A stretch of DNA of 64,000 nucleotides, taken from Monodelphis domestica (lineage: Eukaryota > Chordata > Mammalia > Didelphimorphia > Didelphidae). The notes beneath the pieces were generated by a model. The model was given only the letters and a program-made list of their open reading frames with translations. It had not been told where the DNA came from and searched no databases. The position numbers were made by a program, and so were the translations under genes. The DNA lies in contig NC_077227.1 in the NCBI RefSeq assembly GCF_027887165.1, positions 353,222,610-353,286,609 on the forward strand, in the 5' to 3' direction. Of this stretch, positions 33,766 through 45,059 are shown piece after piece; position 1 is the first letter of the stretch; every line of letters starts with the position of its first letter.

Positions 33766-33773
33766 TTCTATAA
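33766..33773. repeat. Probable 8-bp target duplication, left
   Basis: TTCTATAA, compared with TACTATAG at 34,261-34,268; six of eight bases match. Confidence 0.5.
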
Positions 33774-34260
33774 CAGTGATGATGAACCTATGGCACAGTT
33801 GCCAAAGATGGCATGCAGAGTGCTCTCCTTGGGTAAGCAGCCACCCTTCCCCCACCCAGTAGTTCTTTACTAGAAAGGCAGTGGGACTCAGGTGGAGCTG
33901 CTCCCATCCTGCTCTCCACTATACCTAATGACGCTTTTTCACATCACCTGCCCCTCTGCCCAGCAGCTCAGTGGGAATGCATAGGGAGTAAGGTGAATGG
34001 CTCACAGGCTGCAGAACTGGAGGAGAGCAGAGTGCTCAGGTCATTCCCCTCCCCCTCTCTAATCACTGAGGACATTCCTCACTTCACCTGCCCCTCTGCC
34101 TAGCAGCTCATTGGGAGCACTTTCTTCCTCCCTTGGGTAGGGTAAGGAGGGGCAGGGCATACCTGGCACTCAGTGATGGGGAAGGAGTATGGAACACAGT
34201 CTGGAGGCTGGAGTGGGGATGAGGCCCAGCACTCCATCTCTAAAAGGTTTGCCATCACTG
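33774..34260. mobile_element. Non-autonomous hAT-type DNA transposon, 487 bp
   Basis: The left end is CAGTGATGATGAACCT and the complement of the right end is CAGTGATGGCAAACCT, a 16-bp terminal inverted repeat with two mismatches. Termini beginning CAG and an 8-bp flanking duplication (six of eight bases match) are typical of hAT elements. The right end continues into 'tttagagatgga', which resembles an Anolis/opossum hAT family I recall. There is no transposase frame. Internally, a segment 'tcacctgcccctctgccc' near 33,944 is repeated in diverged form near 34,083. Confidence 0.75.
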
Positions 34261-37059
34261 TACTATAGAATGTAGTTTGTTTTTTGTCTTTTTTTTTGTG
34301 GCTAAAATAGTCAATGAATGAAAGGGAGTAACTGTGAAATGAAGAAAAACAAATAGACTAGGACTCGATCCTGGAGGGATTCAGATGATGGGATGAGGAC
34401 TAACAAGTTGATTAAAATTTTTCACCTGGTAAGGGAGGAAATCTATCTCTACCATCTGTCCGATTTATATATGGATGTAATATTTCTAGGGCTTGTCTCT
34501 GTAACCATATAACATAGTTTGGACAATGAGCATTTTTCATATTTATGTTTTTCTTGAGTAGATAATTAGAAGGCAAAACTCTTTTGAGTGGTTACAGATC
34601 TCATTTAGGAAACTTCAAAATGTTGCAGGGTTCAATACTATCAATACAATCTCCTGCTAATAGGGGCAACTAGCGAACACTCTCCTCTCAAGGGAAACCC
34701 TCTTCCATTTGGATTTTGTCCTGGACATTCACTATGAAATTATTAATCAGCTTTGAGGAATATACATATATTTTTATATTTATATCTTGTTTCTTAATAA
34801 AAAAGTAAAAAAAATTTTCAGGGTATTGAAGAATTGATTCTAAATATATCTGGAAAGGTATAAAATAGCAAATGATTGTTGAAAAATCAATGTAATATTA
34901 CCAAAGTTATGCCAACTAAGACAAAGTCAATACTAGTGACACACATTCCTACCCAGCTTTACATTTTTATTTCCAGAGAGTATTCTGCATGTGATTGAGG
35001 TCATCCATGGTGGATGAATTAGAACAGAACAGACAAGATTTTGCATATTCTATAGTAAATGATATCTTGACTGTCAAAAATTGACTAAAAATACAAAGAA
35101 TATAAAAATCTACTGTGTTTATTATTTGTTGACTATAAAAGAAGACATTTTGTTAGTTCAAAATGCCCTTAACAAGGTATCTTCTGAAGCATATAATAAA
35201 ATCATGCAAGATTCTTTAAAATATGTAACAAAAAAGCTATAAATTACATTTCTAGGTTCCATTATCCAACTCCTTTTGAGAATTGCACAAGCTTTTTTCT
35301 TGAAACAAAGGTCCATATTTGAAATATTAGTATTATTCCAGTGATGTTGTATGGCATGTAATATCAAGTCTAGGAAGAATTAACATTGGGAGTTACCCAA
35401 AGGGCTATGGAGAATTACAGGTTCAGCAAGGGTAAGCAATATAATTTCTCTAATGAAGAATTAGGAAGGAAAAATAACATATATGATTTTATATGTAAGA
35501 TATATAGCCAAATAAGTGTGTGAGCCAATCATATAAAGAAAGTGAGAGATAAACAACAGCTTCCATATTCCATTGACATACTTATAATATCAAGAGGCAA
35601 GGGAATTTTCAGCACAGTGTATAAATTTCTTGGGGAGGGGAGAGGTTTAGGAGAACATGGCCAGTGGTCAAAGGATCTTATTGATTGTGTGGATCACATT
35701 AACCTAATCCAAATGATCTGGAACTGTTTAATAGGCTGAATTTCTCTGGGTGTGATTAGTGTATGTACACTTAGGACAGTATGTCAATGACAGTAGTACA
35801 GTTGGTCAGGAAAAGACACAATGATGTGTAAGGAGCTGATAGAACTTCCTCTTTTAGGTTATTCTGGAATCTGCTGTTAAGGGTAAGGAGAGCCTAGTCT
35901 CAGTTGCTTGCATTTCTCAGAGGGCTAAAAGACAGGCCACAGCCGGTGTTAGCTAGCTAGCTCAGGCAGTAAGGAGTTGAATTACAGCATATGCTCTTGC
36001 CAGCAGACTAAGTTCTAAACTCTGAGTGAGAGAGTGTGTGATTGTGAGCTAAAAAGTAAGAGACAAGATGAGAGCAGAGAGAGACATATAGATGCACAGA
36101 GATACATGGGAGCCCAGGAGAAACTTATGAGTAGATCACATAGTTCTGTTTATTGTGCATATGAATTAAGTATATATATGTATATATATATATTTTTTTT
36201 TATGAACAAAGAACATATATCAGTAAAAGGTTACATGTCAGAAGTACACATTGCTAATTGCCAACATTATACATCAAGGAAAGGAAAACATGTCAGAAAC
36301 ACATTTCCTATATGTCAATATAGAGTATGTTGGTGTTATCAAAATATGCAAGTCAATTAAAGTATGCAGCTGTATAAGGGAGTAAATACATTCATCAGTC
36401 CGAATATACAAATCTTCTTCTACTTTGGTGTTATCCATAACATAAAGATGTCTTAGGGTACCAAGGAATAAGATAAGTAAAAGTGTTCTGCTTGGAGATA
36501 AAGCCTAAGGTTTTGTTAACTTGGCCAATAATATTTTAGTCCATCAAGAATGCTTTAAGCCAATTAAGATGTATCAACTGTTCTCAAGACAAGATTTGTT
36601 CTATCTGCAAGTTCATGACCCGTCCTTATCTGATTGGGGCAGATATTCACAAAACATGTCTTTTTCTGGTTGCTTTTGCCTCAGTGGGCCTGAGGTGTCC
36701 TTATGGACCTACCAATGATGGATGGACCATATGGACTTTATGAAAGCCAAAATTTCTGTATGGCTTCAAGATATTTCTTCAAGTATTGACTATAATCCTA
36801 AAAGAGGGAGTGATACAGGTCCATTAGATTTAACCAAAAAGCTCCTAATATGATGGAAGATGAATCAGTATTCAGAGCCATTCTGCCCAGGAGGACAAAG
36901 GAATATAGAACCTCAGATCATGTGTAACTCCATAATGTAGTCATCAAAGCTATTGACAGACACCTCTGGTGATCTCTAAACTTCTCAGTCTCAGAGAGAA
37001 AAATTTTCAGAAATTGCTCTTAAAAAGTTGTAAGTCATTGGGTTAGATAGCATGAGCTA
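34261..37059. other. Largely unassigned 2.8 kb
   Basis: No gene is recognised. 35,760-36,810 has the texture of an endogenous retrovirus or LTR (purine-rich 'aaaagagggagtgata' near 36,798), but no domain or border could be defined. A TA run lies at 36,170-36,200. The 108-codon frame at 36,034-36,360 has no recognisable motif. Confidence 0.35.
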
Positions 37060-37260
37060 CTTTAACTAGGCAGCACAGTAAAGAAACCTGGATTTAGAGT
37101 CAAGATCCAAGTTCAAATCCAGCCTAAGACTTCCTGGCTATGTGACTGGCCAAATCACTTAAACTTGTCTACTTCCATTTCTTTATCTGTAAAATGTTGC
37201 TGCAATAGGGTTTGCTATGAGGATAAAATGAAATAATATTTGTTTAAAATGCTTTAAAAT
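37060..37260 (+). repeat. MIR-like or marsupial tRNA SINE
   Basis: 'aggcagcacagtaaagaaac', 'gttcaaatccagcctaagac', 'tgtgactggccaaatcactt' and 'ttatctgtaaaatgttgctg' are in forward order. Confidence 0.7.
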
Positions 37261-37380
37261 GCATGACTTCACATTTATAATCTATATCAAATTGCTTGAT
37301 TTTTTGGAGGGAGGGAGCATGGGAGGGAAGGAAAGAATCAGTTTTTGAACTAAGTACCATTAAAATTATATCTTGATATC
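37261..37380 (+). mobile_element. Older L1 3' end
   Basis: 'atgacttcacatttataatc', 'tatatcaaattgcttgattt', then a G-rich 'gagggagggagcatggg'. This is the end of an older marsupial L1 subfamily, also seen at 41,420-41,740. Confidence 0.6.
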
Positions 37381-37664
37381 TAGGGAAAACACAAGAGAAT
37401 GGACCAAGGAGAGCCAACTTGTACCAAATATTTGAAATGCTAGGTAATCTATTGAGCTACACAATTGCCTCAATTAAAAAAATTAATGTTAAGAATATTT
37501 GTTTACATGTAATTGAGGATAAATGAAATAAAATTAAATGCAAAAAACCCAACCCCCTGCACAACACCAAATGTTTTGCAAATCTTGAACTGTAATAAAA
37601 GTTCTAACCATTGTTGTTGCTACTATTATCTCAATATTCTTACATTTGAGGACAATCATGACAT

Positions 37665-38274
37665 GAGGTACAGTCAATATGGAGGCTTAGAAATAGCAGA
37701 AGCCGAATCCTGTGTGAGTTTCTGTCTACACTAAAGGCAAAAATAAGAGCTTCAAAAAAGGCAGAAAGCCAAATCCAACAAGAAGACAGAACCACATGTC
37801 TTTCCTATTCAATTCAACCTGAAAGGTACCCAGAAAAATTTGAATTCTTGGTTATAAGGGAAAGATTCAACATCCCTCTCCCACCTACTGCACAGAGACT
37901 CACAGTAGGACTTGGGCTGACTGTGGGATTCCAGGGCAAGGCTGTGACCACAACAGAGTACCTTGGTGCCACCACAGCAATCTTGGGGCTCTGGCAGGGA
38001 GGTGGCTGGCAGGGAGGACCAGAGGGGAGGGCCACAGGTAACTACATTCAGTCTACACACCTACACCTTTACCTTCAGTCTCTGCTGGCAGCTGGGGAAG
38101 ATTTGACCTCAGGCCACATCAATACAACAGGTCAGCTCAACTGTCCTATCCAGTTTATCAGTACAGGAGAGAAAAAACCCCTTCAGGGCAGAAAAGCTCA
38201 AACTCACAGATCCAGCAAACAAACGGAGAAGCAAGAATACAGCCCATAAGGAGGGGGAAAGAAGGAAAAAAAAT
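37665..38274 (+). mobile_element. L1 5' UTR
   Basis: A GC-richer stretch with 'gactgtgggattccagggca' and 'gctctggcagggaggtggct' leads directly into an L1 ORF1 start. 5' UTRs are seldom retained because most L1 insertions are truncated. In L1 this region carries the internal promoter. The 133-codon frame at 37,848-38,249 lies inside it and is not a gene. Confidence 0.65.
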
Positions 38275-38400
38275 ATGAGTAAACAACATAAGAAGAAAAA
38301 GGGCATTATGATTGACAGCTTCTATTCATTATTAATGAACAAAGAACAAATGGAACAGAGGAGAACCAAAGAACAGCAGGCAAAACCTCAGAAACTCTAG
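38275..38400 (+). pseudogene. L1 ORF1 N-terminus, broken
   Basis: It starts at the ATG at 38,275 with a lysine-rich beginning (MSKQHKKKKG), as in L1 ORF1 proteins, and stops at a TAG after 41 codons. Beyond the stop, ORF1-type coiled-coil coding sequence continues in another frame. Confidence 0.7.
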
Positions 38401-38755
38401 CAAATTGAACTCAGGCTCTGGAAGAGCTCAAAAAAGAATTGAAAAAACAAATAAGTGAGGTCAAAGAAAATTGGGAAAAGAACTTAAGAAGTTTTACATA
38501 TGGAAAGAGAGGCACATAAACTAAAACAAGATAATCAGTGTCTTAAAAGCCAGAATTGACCAGCTCAAAAATGAGGCAAAGAACATAAAAGATAAAAACA
38601 ATGACTTACAAAGAAAAATAGATCAAAAGGAAAAAGGAGAATCAAAAAGTCAGGGATGGAATTCAGACTTTAAAAAACTAGAATTTAATAATTAGAATCA
38701 GGTCATGAGGAACAAACTAAGGTATTAGATCAATTAGAAACTATAGGTGCTGGTT
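38401..38755 (+). mobile_element. L1 ORF1 coiled-coil remnant
   Basis: Heptad-rich codons such as ALEELKKELKKQISEVK appear near 38,415-38,465, followed by further lysine/glutamate-rich segments. The RRM and C-terminal domains of ORF1 are not seen. The element ends abruptly near 38,755, so it was probably 3' deleted. Confidence 0.7.
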
Positions 38756-38779
38756 TAAAGTTATTAGCATTTGCTATCC

Positions 38780-39115
38780 TAAATTTAGCTCCAAGCCTAT
38801 GTTTGAGCTTTATTAGACTTCTTTACCTTCACAAGTTCTGTTATCTATCCCAATAGACTCTCTTTCTGTTCTTCACATGACACATCATTTCCCATCTTCA
38901 TGCCTTTTGTACAAGCCCCTTATTTCTAGAATGTTTATTCCTTCTTGACCTCAACTTAGGATTTCTATTTTCCTTTTAACATAAACTGAGGCAATACCTT
39001 AATGAGACCTTTCCTGATTCTCTGACTCTTACTCCCTGTTACAGCACTATTCTCCAAATTATATTGTGTTGATTTTATGTATATTTGCATATATACATTC
39101 TTGGGGCCAGACACA
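38780..39115 (+). repeat. L2 LINE fragment
   Basis: 'tctagaatgtttattccttc', 'gaggcaataccttaatgaga' and 'cctttcctgattctctgact' are in L2 order. Confidence 0.6.
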
Positions 39116-39126
39116 TTTTAAATTAT

Positions 39127-39320
39127 TTTTATTTTTTAAAACCATTTCCTTTTGTCTTAGGATTGATTATAAGGTAAATGAACAGTACAGGTTAGGCAAT
39201 TGGGGTTAAGTGATTTGCCCAGGGTCACACAGTTAGGAAGTGCCTGAAGTCACATTTGAATCCAAATAATCAAGACTTTAGGCCTGGCTATCTATCCACT
39301 GCACTACCTTGCTGTCCTAT
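39127..39320 (-). repeat. SINE1-type marsupial SINE, reverse orientation
   Basis: 'ggttaggcaattggggttaa', 'tttgcccagggtcacacagt', 'gtgcctgaagtcacatttga' and 'tctatccactgcactacctt' show a diverged reversed copy. Confidence 0.8.
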
Positions 39321-39353
39321 GATATTTTCATTTTTAATAAAAAAAAGTCTTCC

Positions 39354-39380
39354 TACAGGATGTCCCAAAAGTCTTAGTGT
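39354..39380. mobile_element. Mariner-type end fragment
   Basis: 'aggatgtcccaaaagtctta' then 'gtgtag' matches the terminal arm of the MITE at 9,653-9,729. The other arm is missing. Confidence 0.5.
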
Positions 39381-39537
39381 AGTGAAAATTGTACTGTCTT
39401 TTGGACTACTCTGTTTTTTGAGTCCTAACAGAGTCTGGTATCTAGGGAGAGTTGAAACAATTTTATCTACCTCTCTGAGTCAGTTGATTAATTACATAAA
39501 ATGTCACCAAGAGGGATGCCCAGATCTTTACAATATA

Positions 39538-39720
39538 CAGTGATCCCTCACCTCTCATGTGAGTTATGTTTCAGAGACTTGTGTACAGTATCGTATTCAT
39601 CCACAAAATCCCCTGATATAGAAAAAACTCCATGATAAAGAATTAGATTTTTTTTAAGAAAACCCATTATACAGTGAAGCCACAATAAATGAATATTATA
39701 AATATAATGAGGGACAATTG
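39538..39720. mobile_element. pogo/Tigger-type MITE, 183 bp
   Basis: The left end reads CAGTGATCCCTC and the complement of the right end reads CAATTGTCCCTC. TA dinucleotides lie just outside both ends (39,536-39,537 and 39,721-39,722), as expected for Tc1/mariner-superfamily insertions. The inside ('atagaaaaaactccatgata', 'acccattatacagtgaagcc') looks like a Tigger-derived non-autonomous family. No transposase is present. Confidence 0.7.
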
Positions 39721-39809
39721 TACACACTGATATTTGGACCAAATTCTTGTTTTTCTGTTGTGCTTTGAAGTTTTGGGAGATGGAAGTGACAAAAAGACTC
39801 ATAACCAAG

Positions 39810-39960
39810 CAATTAACAATCATTTATTAATGATATGTCAGGAACTGGGGTAAGTACTGAGTGTTCAAAGAAAATAAAAAAAGTTTCTGCCCTTAAAGAC
39901 TTTATAATTTAATGGGAAAGACAACACACCAAGAAACAGGCACATGCAAGGTACATATAG
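39810..39960 (-). repeat. L2 LINE 3' end, reverse orientation
   Basis: 'caatcatttattaatgatat', 'aggaactggggtaagtactg' and 'tctgcccttaaagactttat' give a reversed L2 3' end. Confidence 0.7.
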
Positions 39961-41415
39961 AGTAGGCAGAAGTAATCTCACAGGGGAGAGCTTGAAGGTC
40001 ACACTACTCATTGCATTATTAAGCATTAATTATCCCTTGAAGGAAACTTGCCATCTGACTATGGACGCAGCCTCAGAGAGGAGCAAGAAATGAGATGATG
40101 CCTTAGTCCCTTCCGTCAGGAGATTGACATATACTGGACTATACATACCTTGATCTGAATTTGATCTCCTTGAGGTTTTTCTCTTCAGGTACTAATTCTA
40201 CCCTCCAAGACCAAGCATAAGAATTTTATTCTTCTTTCCCATGACAGTCCTTCAGATGTTTGAAGACAGTGCTCATGCTCTCTTAGGTTTTTTCAGCTGT
40301 GGCAGGTGGATTAATTAAAGGTGATGGGTTCATGGAAAAACTGGGAGACAGCTCTTCTGACTTCTCTCTCTGTTACACCCTAGTTTCTCAGAAGCTTAGG
40401 GCAGCCAGCTCTGTTGCTGCTCAATAACCATGATTAACAACAATATAGAGAAAAGGACAAAACCCCAAACGGGGGCATGATGAGTCCTGTATGATTGAAA
40501 TGACTGAACAACAATAAAAACAAAAAGGAAAAGGGCTTTTTATCATGGTAGCTAGGTCATAGGATAAAAAAACCCCATCAGTTATCAAGGATTAAGGCCT
40601 TTTTTCATGGTGTTAGGAACAAAGAATTAAGGTTGTCAAAGCCTTTCCTTCTCTTACAGTGTCACAAAGTGACTCAAGCTTATTGGAATTTGAAATTAAT
40701 TTGTGTGTCCTTGCCACTAGTTGCCAGAGATATAAGGGGAGAAGAAAAAAATTTACTCACTCTAATCCAACTAAAGGAGAGTTGGACAGTTTTCAATTGA
40801 GAGGAATGAGAGAAATCTGAAAGGAGATCTTGACAGCTGCCCAAAGGGTCTTTTTTGTATGCCCATCCAGAATAACTCTGGGTCTGACTTGCAAGAAGGC
40901 TGAGCGTGTGTTTATTAGCTCAGGCATATTTGTTTGGAGCAGTTTCACAAGAGGTGATAGGGTTTGAAGACAAAATTGCAGTGGGTCCAGCAGATGACAG
41001 AATCAGCTCAGCATAATAGCAGGGAAAGTCAGGTTCAGAGGTAGAGTGGGGCAGTTGGGGGGATTGATAAATGCTAGCAGATAAAACTTTGAGTTCTCCA
41101 AGTAACAGGGGAATGTCTGAGGACTCTTCCCTATTCTACTAGCCTGGGAATATAGGGAATATTGAGCTCCTAATAATTCTCTTGATTTTAACTTGTTATT
41201 TAATTTATTATTCTGTAATTCCCATTGCATTATAATTCTTGCCTTGTTTTGATAGAGAACGCAGTGTATGGGGGTTTAAGCCACATTTATTCAACTGTGA
41301 TTATACCAGTTATGAGTGTAAGGAGAGGTTCCCAAATCAGGAGCCCACTGCTATAAAAAATAATGGCAGTTCATTTCTTTTGTGCTCTAGGTTTCAAAGG
41401 TTATTCTTCAGCAAT
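39961..41415. other. Mostly unassigned; small L3 and SINE pieces
   Basis: 'cagtccttcagatgtttgaa' near 40,246 is a reversed L3/CR1 scrap. 'tgaaatgactgaacaacaat' near 40,496 is the tail of a marsupial SINE. No gene is recognised. An 89-codon frame at 41,239-41,508 runs into L1. Confidence 0.4.
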
Positions 41416-41419
41416 ATTG

Positions 41420-41740
41420 TGCCAGGCAATGTACAATCAACTGTGAACAACTTAGCTACTCTGACCAATAAAATGATCCATGACAGTTATAAAGGACTCT
41501 TATTGTAAAATGCTATCTACCTCCAGAGGAAGAAGTTATGGACTCTGAGTGCAGATTGAAGCACATTTATTTTCTTTATTTTTCTGTTTTTTTCCCCAAT
41601 GTGGCTAATGCTGAAAATTTTGCATGATTTCACACACACACACATATAATAAGCATTATATATTTTTTGTCTTTTCAGTGGGTAGTAGAAGGAGTAGAAG
41701 GATGGGAGAATTTGGATCTGAAAACAAAGAAAATTTACAT
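41420..41740 (+). mobile_element. Older L1 3' end
   Basis: 'aatgatccatgacagttata', 'gctatctacctccagaggaa', 'agtgcagattgaagcacatt' and 'ttttgcatgatttcaca' are in L1 3' UTR order, interrupted by a short CA run near 41,630. Confidence 0.65.
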
Positions 41741-41799
41741 AGAAGAAGACTCAAATGCTCTTCACATAGTGACCTTATGATATGTACAATATAAGTAAT

Positions 41800-42150
41800 A
41801 TTTTCTCCAATTTATAGCTGAGCAAATAGGATCAGAAAGATAAAGGGACTTTCCCATACCTACCCAACTAGTGAGCAGTGAAGCTTGAATCTAGTTTTCT
41901 TTACTTCTAGTCCATTCTTTAAAATATCTGAAGATCATGATTATGTTGCCTTGCCACTGTGGAATAATGAAGAGAGCATTTGGGATTGGCAAAAACCTAG
42001 TTCCAGTCTCTGCTCTTTAACACTCGTATAATATCAGGAAATAACTTAATTTCTAGTGGCCTTAATTTTTCCATCTGTAAAAGGAGCAGGTGGGGCTAGA
42101 TGTCCTCTCCTGTCATTTCTAACTCTAAATTCTATTCTATGATTGAAAGC
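41800..42150. repeat. Two MIR SINEs, reverse then forward
   Basis: 41,800-41,930 reads reversed ('gggactttcccatacctacc'). 41,960-42,140 reads forward ('ttaatttttccatctgtaaa'). Confidence 0.65.
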
Positions 42151-42222
42151 ATTTTAGCATCCATATTTTCGTGAAAACATTTGTATTTTCCTTGGAGGAA
42201 ACGAATGCTTTTCAGGATGAAA

Positions 42223-42238
42223 CCACCAGATGTCACTA
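42223..42238. promoter_or_regulatory. CTCF-like motif
   Basis: CCACCAGATGTCACTA is one base away from a strong CTCF core (CCACCAGATGGCACTA). The surrounding 42,150-42,360 has no recognisable repeat and holds several CpGs. Binding is not shown. Confidence 0.25.
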
Positions 42239-42439
42239 CAGACTAACTTCTTTCAGAGGAGAAAACCTGCCAAGCATGCTCTATGAAACTCACTGGAACC
42301 CAAACACGTGCTCTCCATTTGAGTGATGGAACACGCACGGACTGTGATTCTTCAGTAAAAGGACCAAAATCTTAGTGGTTCAAGTTCTAAGTAATTCTGG
42401 TAGCCAAATTATTAGCCAGTTAATCATTATTTATATAGT

Positions 42440-42740
42440 ATTATTTTTTTGTGAGTCCAAATATACACTAGACCCTGTAGGGCACATATAAATTCAAGAC
42501 ATTGCCCTTCCCTCAAGGATCTCCTGGCCCATTTAATGAAACAAGGAAAACATACAGGCACCAAAAAAGCATGAAGTTCTTAAGCATTGGCAATAATGAA
42601 ATATAATTTTTTGAAGAGAGATTAGTATGACCTGGAGATGTCAAGGAAGGCTTTCAGGTAAAGGTGGAATTTAACTTGAACTTTGAAGGATGCATAGCAT
42701 TTGACTAGTCAAAAGGGAAGACAAAAGCAATCCAAGAAGG
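42440..42740 (-). repeat. L2 LINE 3' region, reverse orientation
   Basis: 'attgcccttccctcaaggat', 'gtcaaggaaggctttcaggt' and 'tttgaaggatgcatagcatt' follow the reversed L2 order. Confidence 0.65.
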
Positions 42741-42759
42741 AGCCATATCAAGGATAATC

Positions 42760-42990
42760 ATATCTATTTCTGTAGTATTTCAAAATGTGTAAAATGTTTT
42801 GAATACATGTTCCTATTTGGTCTTCAAAATAGCTGTCAGATAGAAATTGTTATTCTCATTTTATAGATAAGGAAACTGAGGCTGAGAGAGGTTCAGGGAC
42901 TTATCCAGAGTCACACAGCTAATAATTATTTAAATAAGAATTCAATCTCAAGTCTTCCTGATTCTAATATCCAACATCATTTGTTCATTC
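42760..42990 (-). repeat. MIR SINE, reverse orientation
   Basis: 'cattttatagataaggaaac', 'tgaggctgagagaggttcag' and 'agagtcacacagctaataat' are clear reversed MIR signals. Confidence 0.8.
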
Positions 42991-43139
42991 CAAGTCCAAT
43001 TTATGCCCTGTTAATATAACTAAAGGCATGGGAGTTTGTGAGAATGTGTGTAGTATTTTAGGAGAGGAGTGAAATAAACTAAATTTTTTTTTGCTTCATA
43101 ATAGAAATCTAAACTAGAACCACTGGGTAGAAGATACAA

Positions 43140-43377
43140 GGGAACACAGAGCCCTGTAGAAAGGAAATTCTCAACCTTTATTGAACTGTCTAAAAGCAGA
43201 AAGATCAATCTCAGGAAGTAATAAATGCTCTATCACTGGAAAAGTTTAAGTCAACCCTGAATGACCATTTGTCAGGAATACTGTAGAGAAGGTTCATGTT
43301 CAGGAATGAGGTTGACTAGATACCCTTGAAATCTTTTGACTCTGAGATCTATTGATCCTAAGAGGTTGGTCTGACTT

Positions 43378-43380
<3 letters not shown>
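43140..43380 (+). repeat. L3/CR1 3' end
   Basis: 'actggaaaagtttaagtcaa', 'tgaccatttgtcaggaatac' and 'gaggttgactagataccctt' mark the forward 3' end of L3/CR1. Confidence 0.65.

Positions 43381-43420
<40 letters not shown>
43381..43420. repeat. (TG)n microsatellite, 40 bp
   Basis: Twenty uninterrupted TG units at the end of the L3 fragment. Confidence 0.97.
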
Positions 43421-43421
<1 letters not shown>

Positions 43422-43449
43422 TCAGATATGTAAGTGAGATAATCCAATT

Positions 43450-43775
43450 CATATGTAGCATTTGAAAATTGCTTTTCATATCTTATCTCTTAACCTTATG
43501 AAGAAGAAATCACAAGCTTTACTCTCCCTATTTTAAATGTGAATACACTAAAGTATGTGATAATTAGATCATAGCTTTGATTTATAAGGCGAGGACCTGA
43601 GAATCTAGCCCCGTCTCCCTTATTTTAGATGAGAAACTAGGACTCAGAAAGGGGTAAGTGACTTGCTCAATGTCACACAGGTAGTAAAAATCAGAGATAG
43701 TGTTTGAACCCAGGATTTCTGAGCTTAGAGCCATCACTCTTCCTTACAATACATTAAGTGACTTGCCTAAGGTCT
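43450..43775 (-). repeat. Two MIR SINEs, reverse orientation
   Basis: 43,450-43,560 is a weak copy. 43,575-43,770 is clear ('ttagatgagaaactaggact', 'gtgacttgctcaatgtcaca', 'gtttgaacccaggatttctg'). Confidence 0.7.
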
Positions 43776-44275
43776 CACACTTAAGAAGTAAAAGTGTTTG
43801 GACTTAAATTCAAGTCTTTGAACTCAATAGGATAATATAACTTAGAGCTAAGGAATGACCTAAGAAGCCTTAAGATGCAATTCATGATCCTCATTTTATT
43901 GAGGTCATGCAAAGAGGACCATTGACTCTCCGAGATGGAATGAGAACTTAGTTCTTCTGAGTCTAGGTAGCAATGATTTTTCCATTTTAACAGTTGACAG
44001 TGAGCCAATTGTGTTAGGTGCCATTTGGGGAGGATACTGAAAAGAAAGATACAATCCCTGCTTTCATTTGAAAGGCTTTGAAAGCCAGGGAGAAGATTTG
44101 GAACTTTACAGGATAAGTCTAGGGAATCATTATAAATGGTAGAGAGGATTCATAAAGGCCAGAGTTGTATTCAAAAATTTATCCCTATACTTTGAAGTCT
44201 TTTTTTCCTCTCGTGATGGAAAGAACCTATAGGACAAATTCTTCCTCAGCAGCAAAACAGGTTTCTGTAAGCCAA
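43776..44275. other. Unassigned sequence
   Basis: A 75-codon minus frame at 43,781-44,008 has no recognisable motif. A partial reversed MIR may extend to about 43,960. Confidence 0.4.
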
Positions 44276-44279
44276 CTTG

Positions 44280-44720
44280 GACATATAACCAGAGACTACA
44301 TCAAATTATAAATCCCAGGGATGGAAGGAAACACCTCTATGAGAAGCACTGATTCCCTCTCTATTATAGCTCTAACTAGCAGTCACTTCCAGTGATGGGG
44401 AACTCATCTCCTGAGGCAGCTCTTCAAATTTTGAAAACTAATTGTCCTGAAGTTTTTCTTTACATTGAATTAAACACACCCCTTACCCCTCACCTTTCCT
44501 TTAAGTTCTGCTTTCTGCTCTTAGATCTGACCTCAAGCTAATTCTTCTCCTCTATGATGGTCTTTTAAATGAATAAAGAAACATTCCACCCCATATCCTT
44601 GAATTGCTCTTTTCTCTAGAATGAATATATCCAGTCACTTCAACTGATTCCTGTATGCCATGATTTCTGGGCTCCTTTCCACCTTGCTTGTCTTTTTAAG
44701 CTTTCTCTAAACCTTGTTAA
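44280..44720 (-). repeat. L3/CR1 3' region, reverse orientation
   Basis: 'ccagtgatggggaactcatc', 'ctgaggcagctcttcaaatt', 'cctctatgatggtcttttaa' and 'tccagtcacttcaactgatt' follow the reversed order of a CR1/L3 3' region. Confidence 0.7.
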
Positions 44721-45059
44721 AACATTGCTCTATACACAATGATTGCTCAACAAATATTGTTGGGTGGTGGAGCTCAAGACCAGTGTGGCACTCTATCCAA
44801 TGTGCTGCCTAGTTGACCTATGCTGCATAGAGTCGTCACTATACTATGTTGCATTATTATTATTATCAGTAAAATTATGTGGTGGCATATGAATTTCAAC
44901 AGATTTCACCTATTGAACAGAGTGTCTTAATATAATGGAAATGGAAAGTACCTTTGCCACTTGAGTTTGCTACTCAAGGAAATTCTATTAAAGGAAAAAA
45001 CTTTAGATTCATTTCAAATTCCACAGAAGCACGGTTTTAAATGGATTCTTAGAAAACAT

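Noticed and set aside
36034..36360. 108-codon plus-strand frame
   Set aside because: No recognisable motif; it includes a TA microsatellite in the middle (YMYIYIFFF).
37848..38249. 133-codon plus-strand frame
   Set aside because: It lies wholly within the L1 5' UTR just upstream of the ORF1 start and has no domain.
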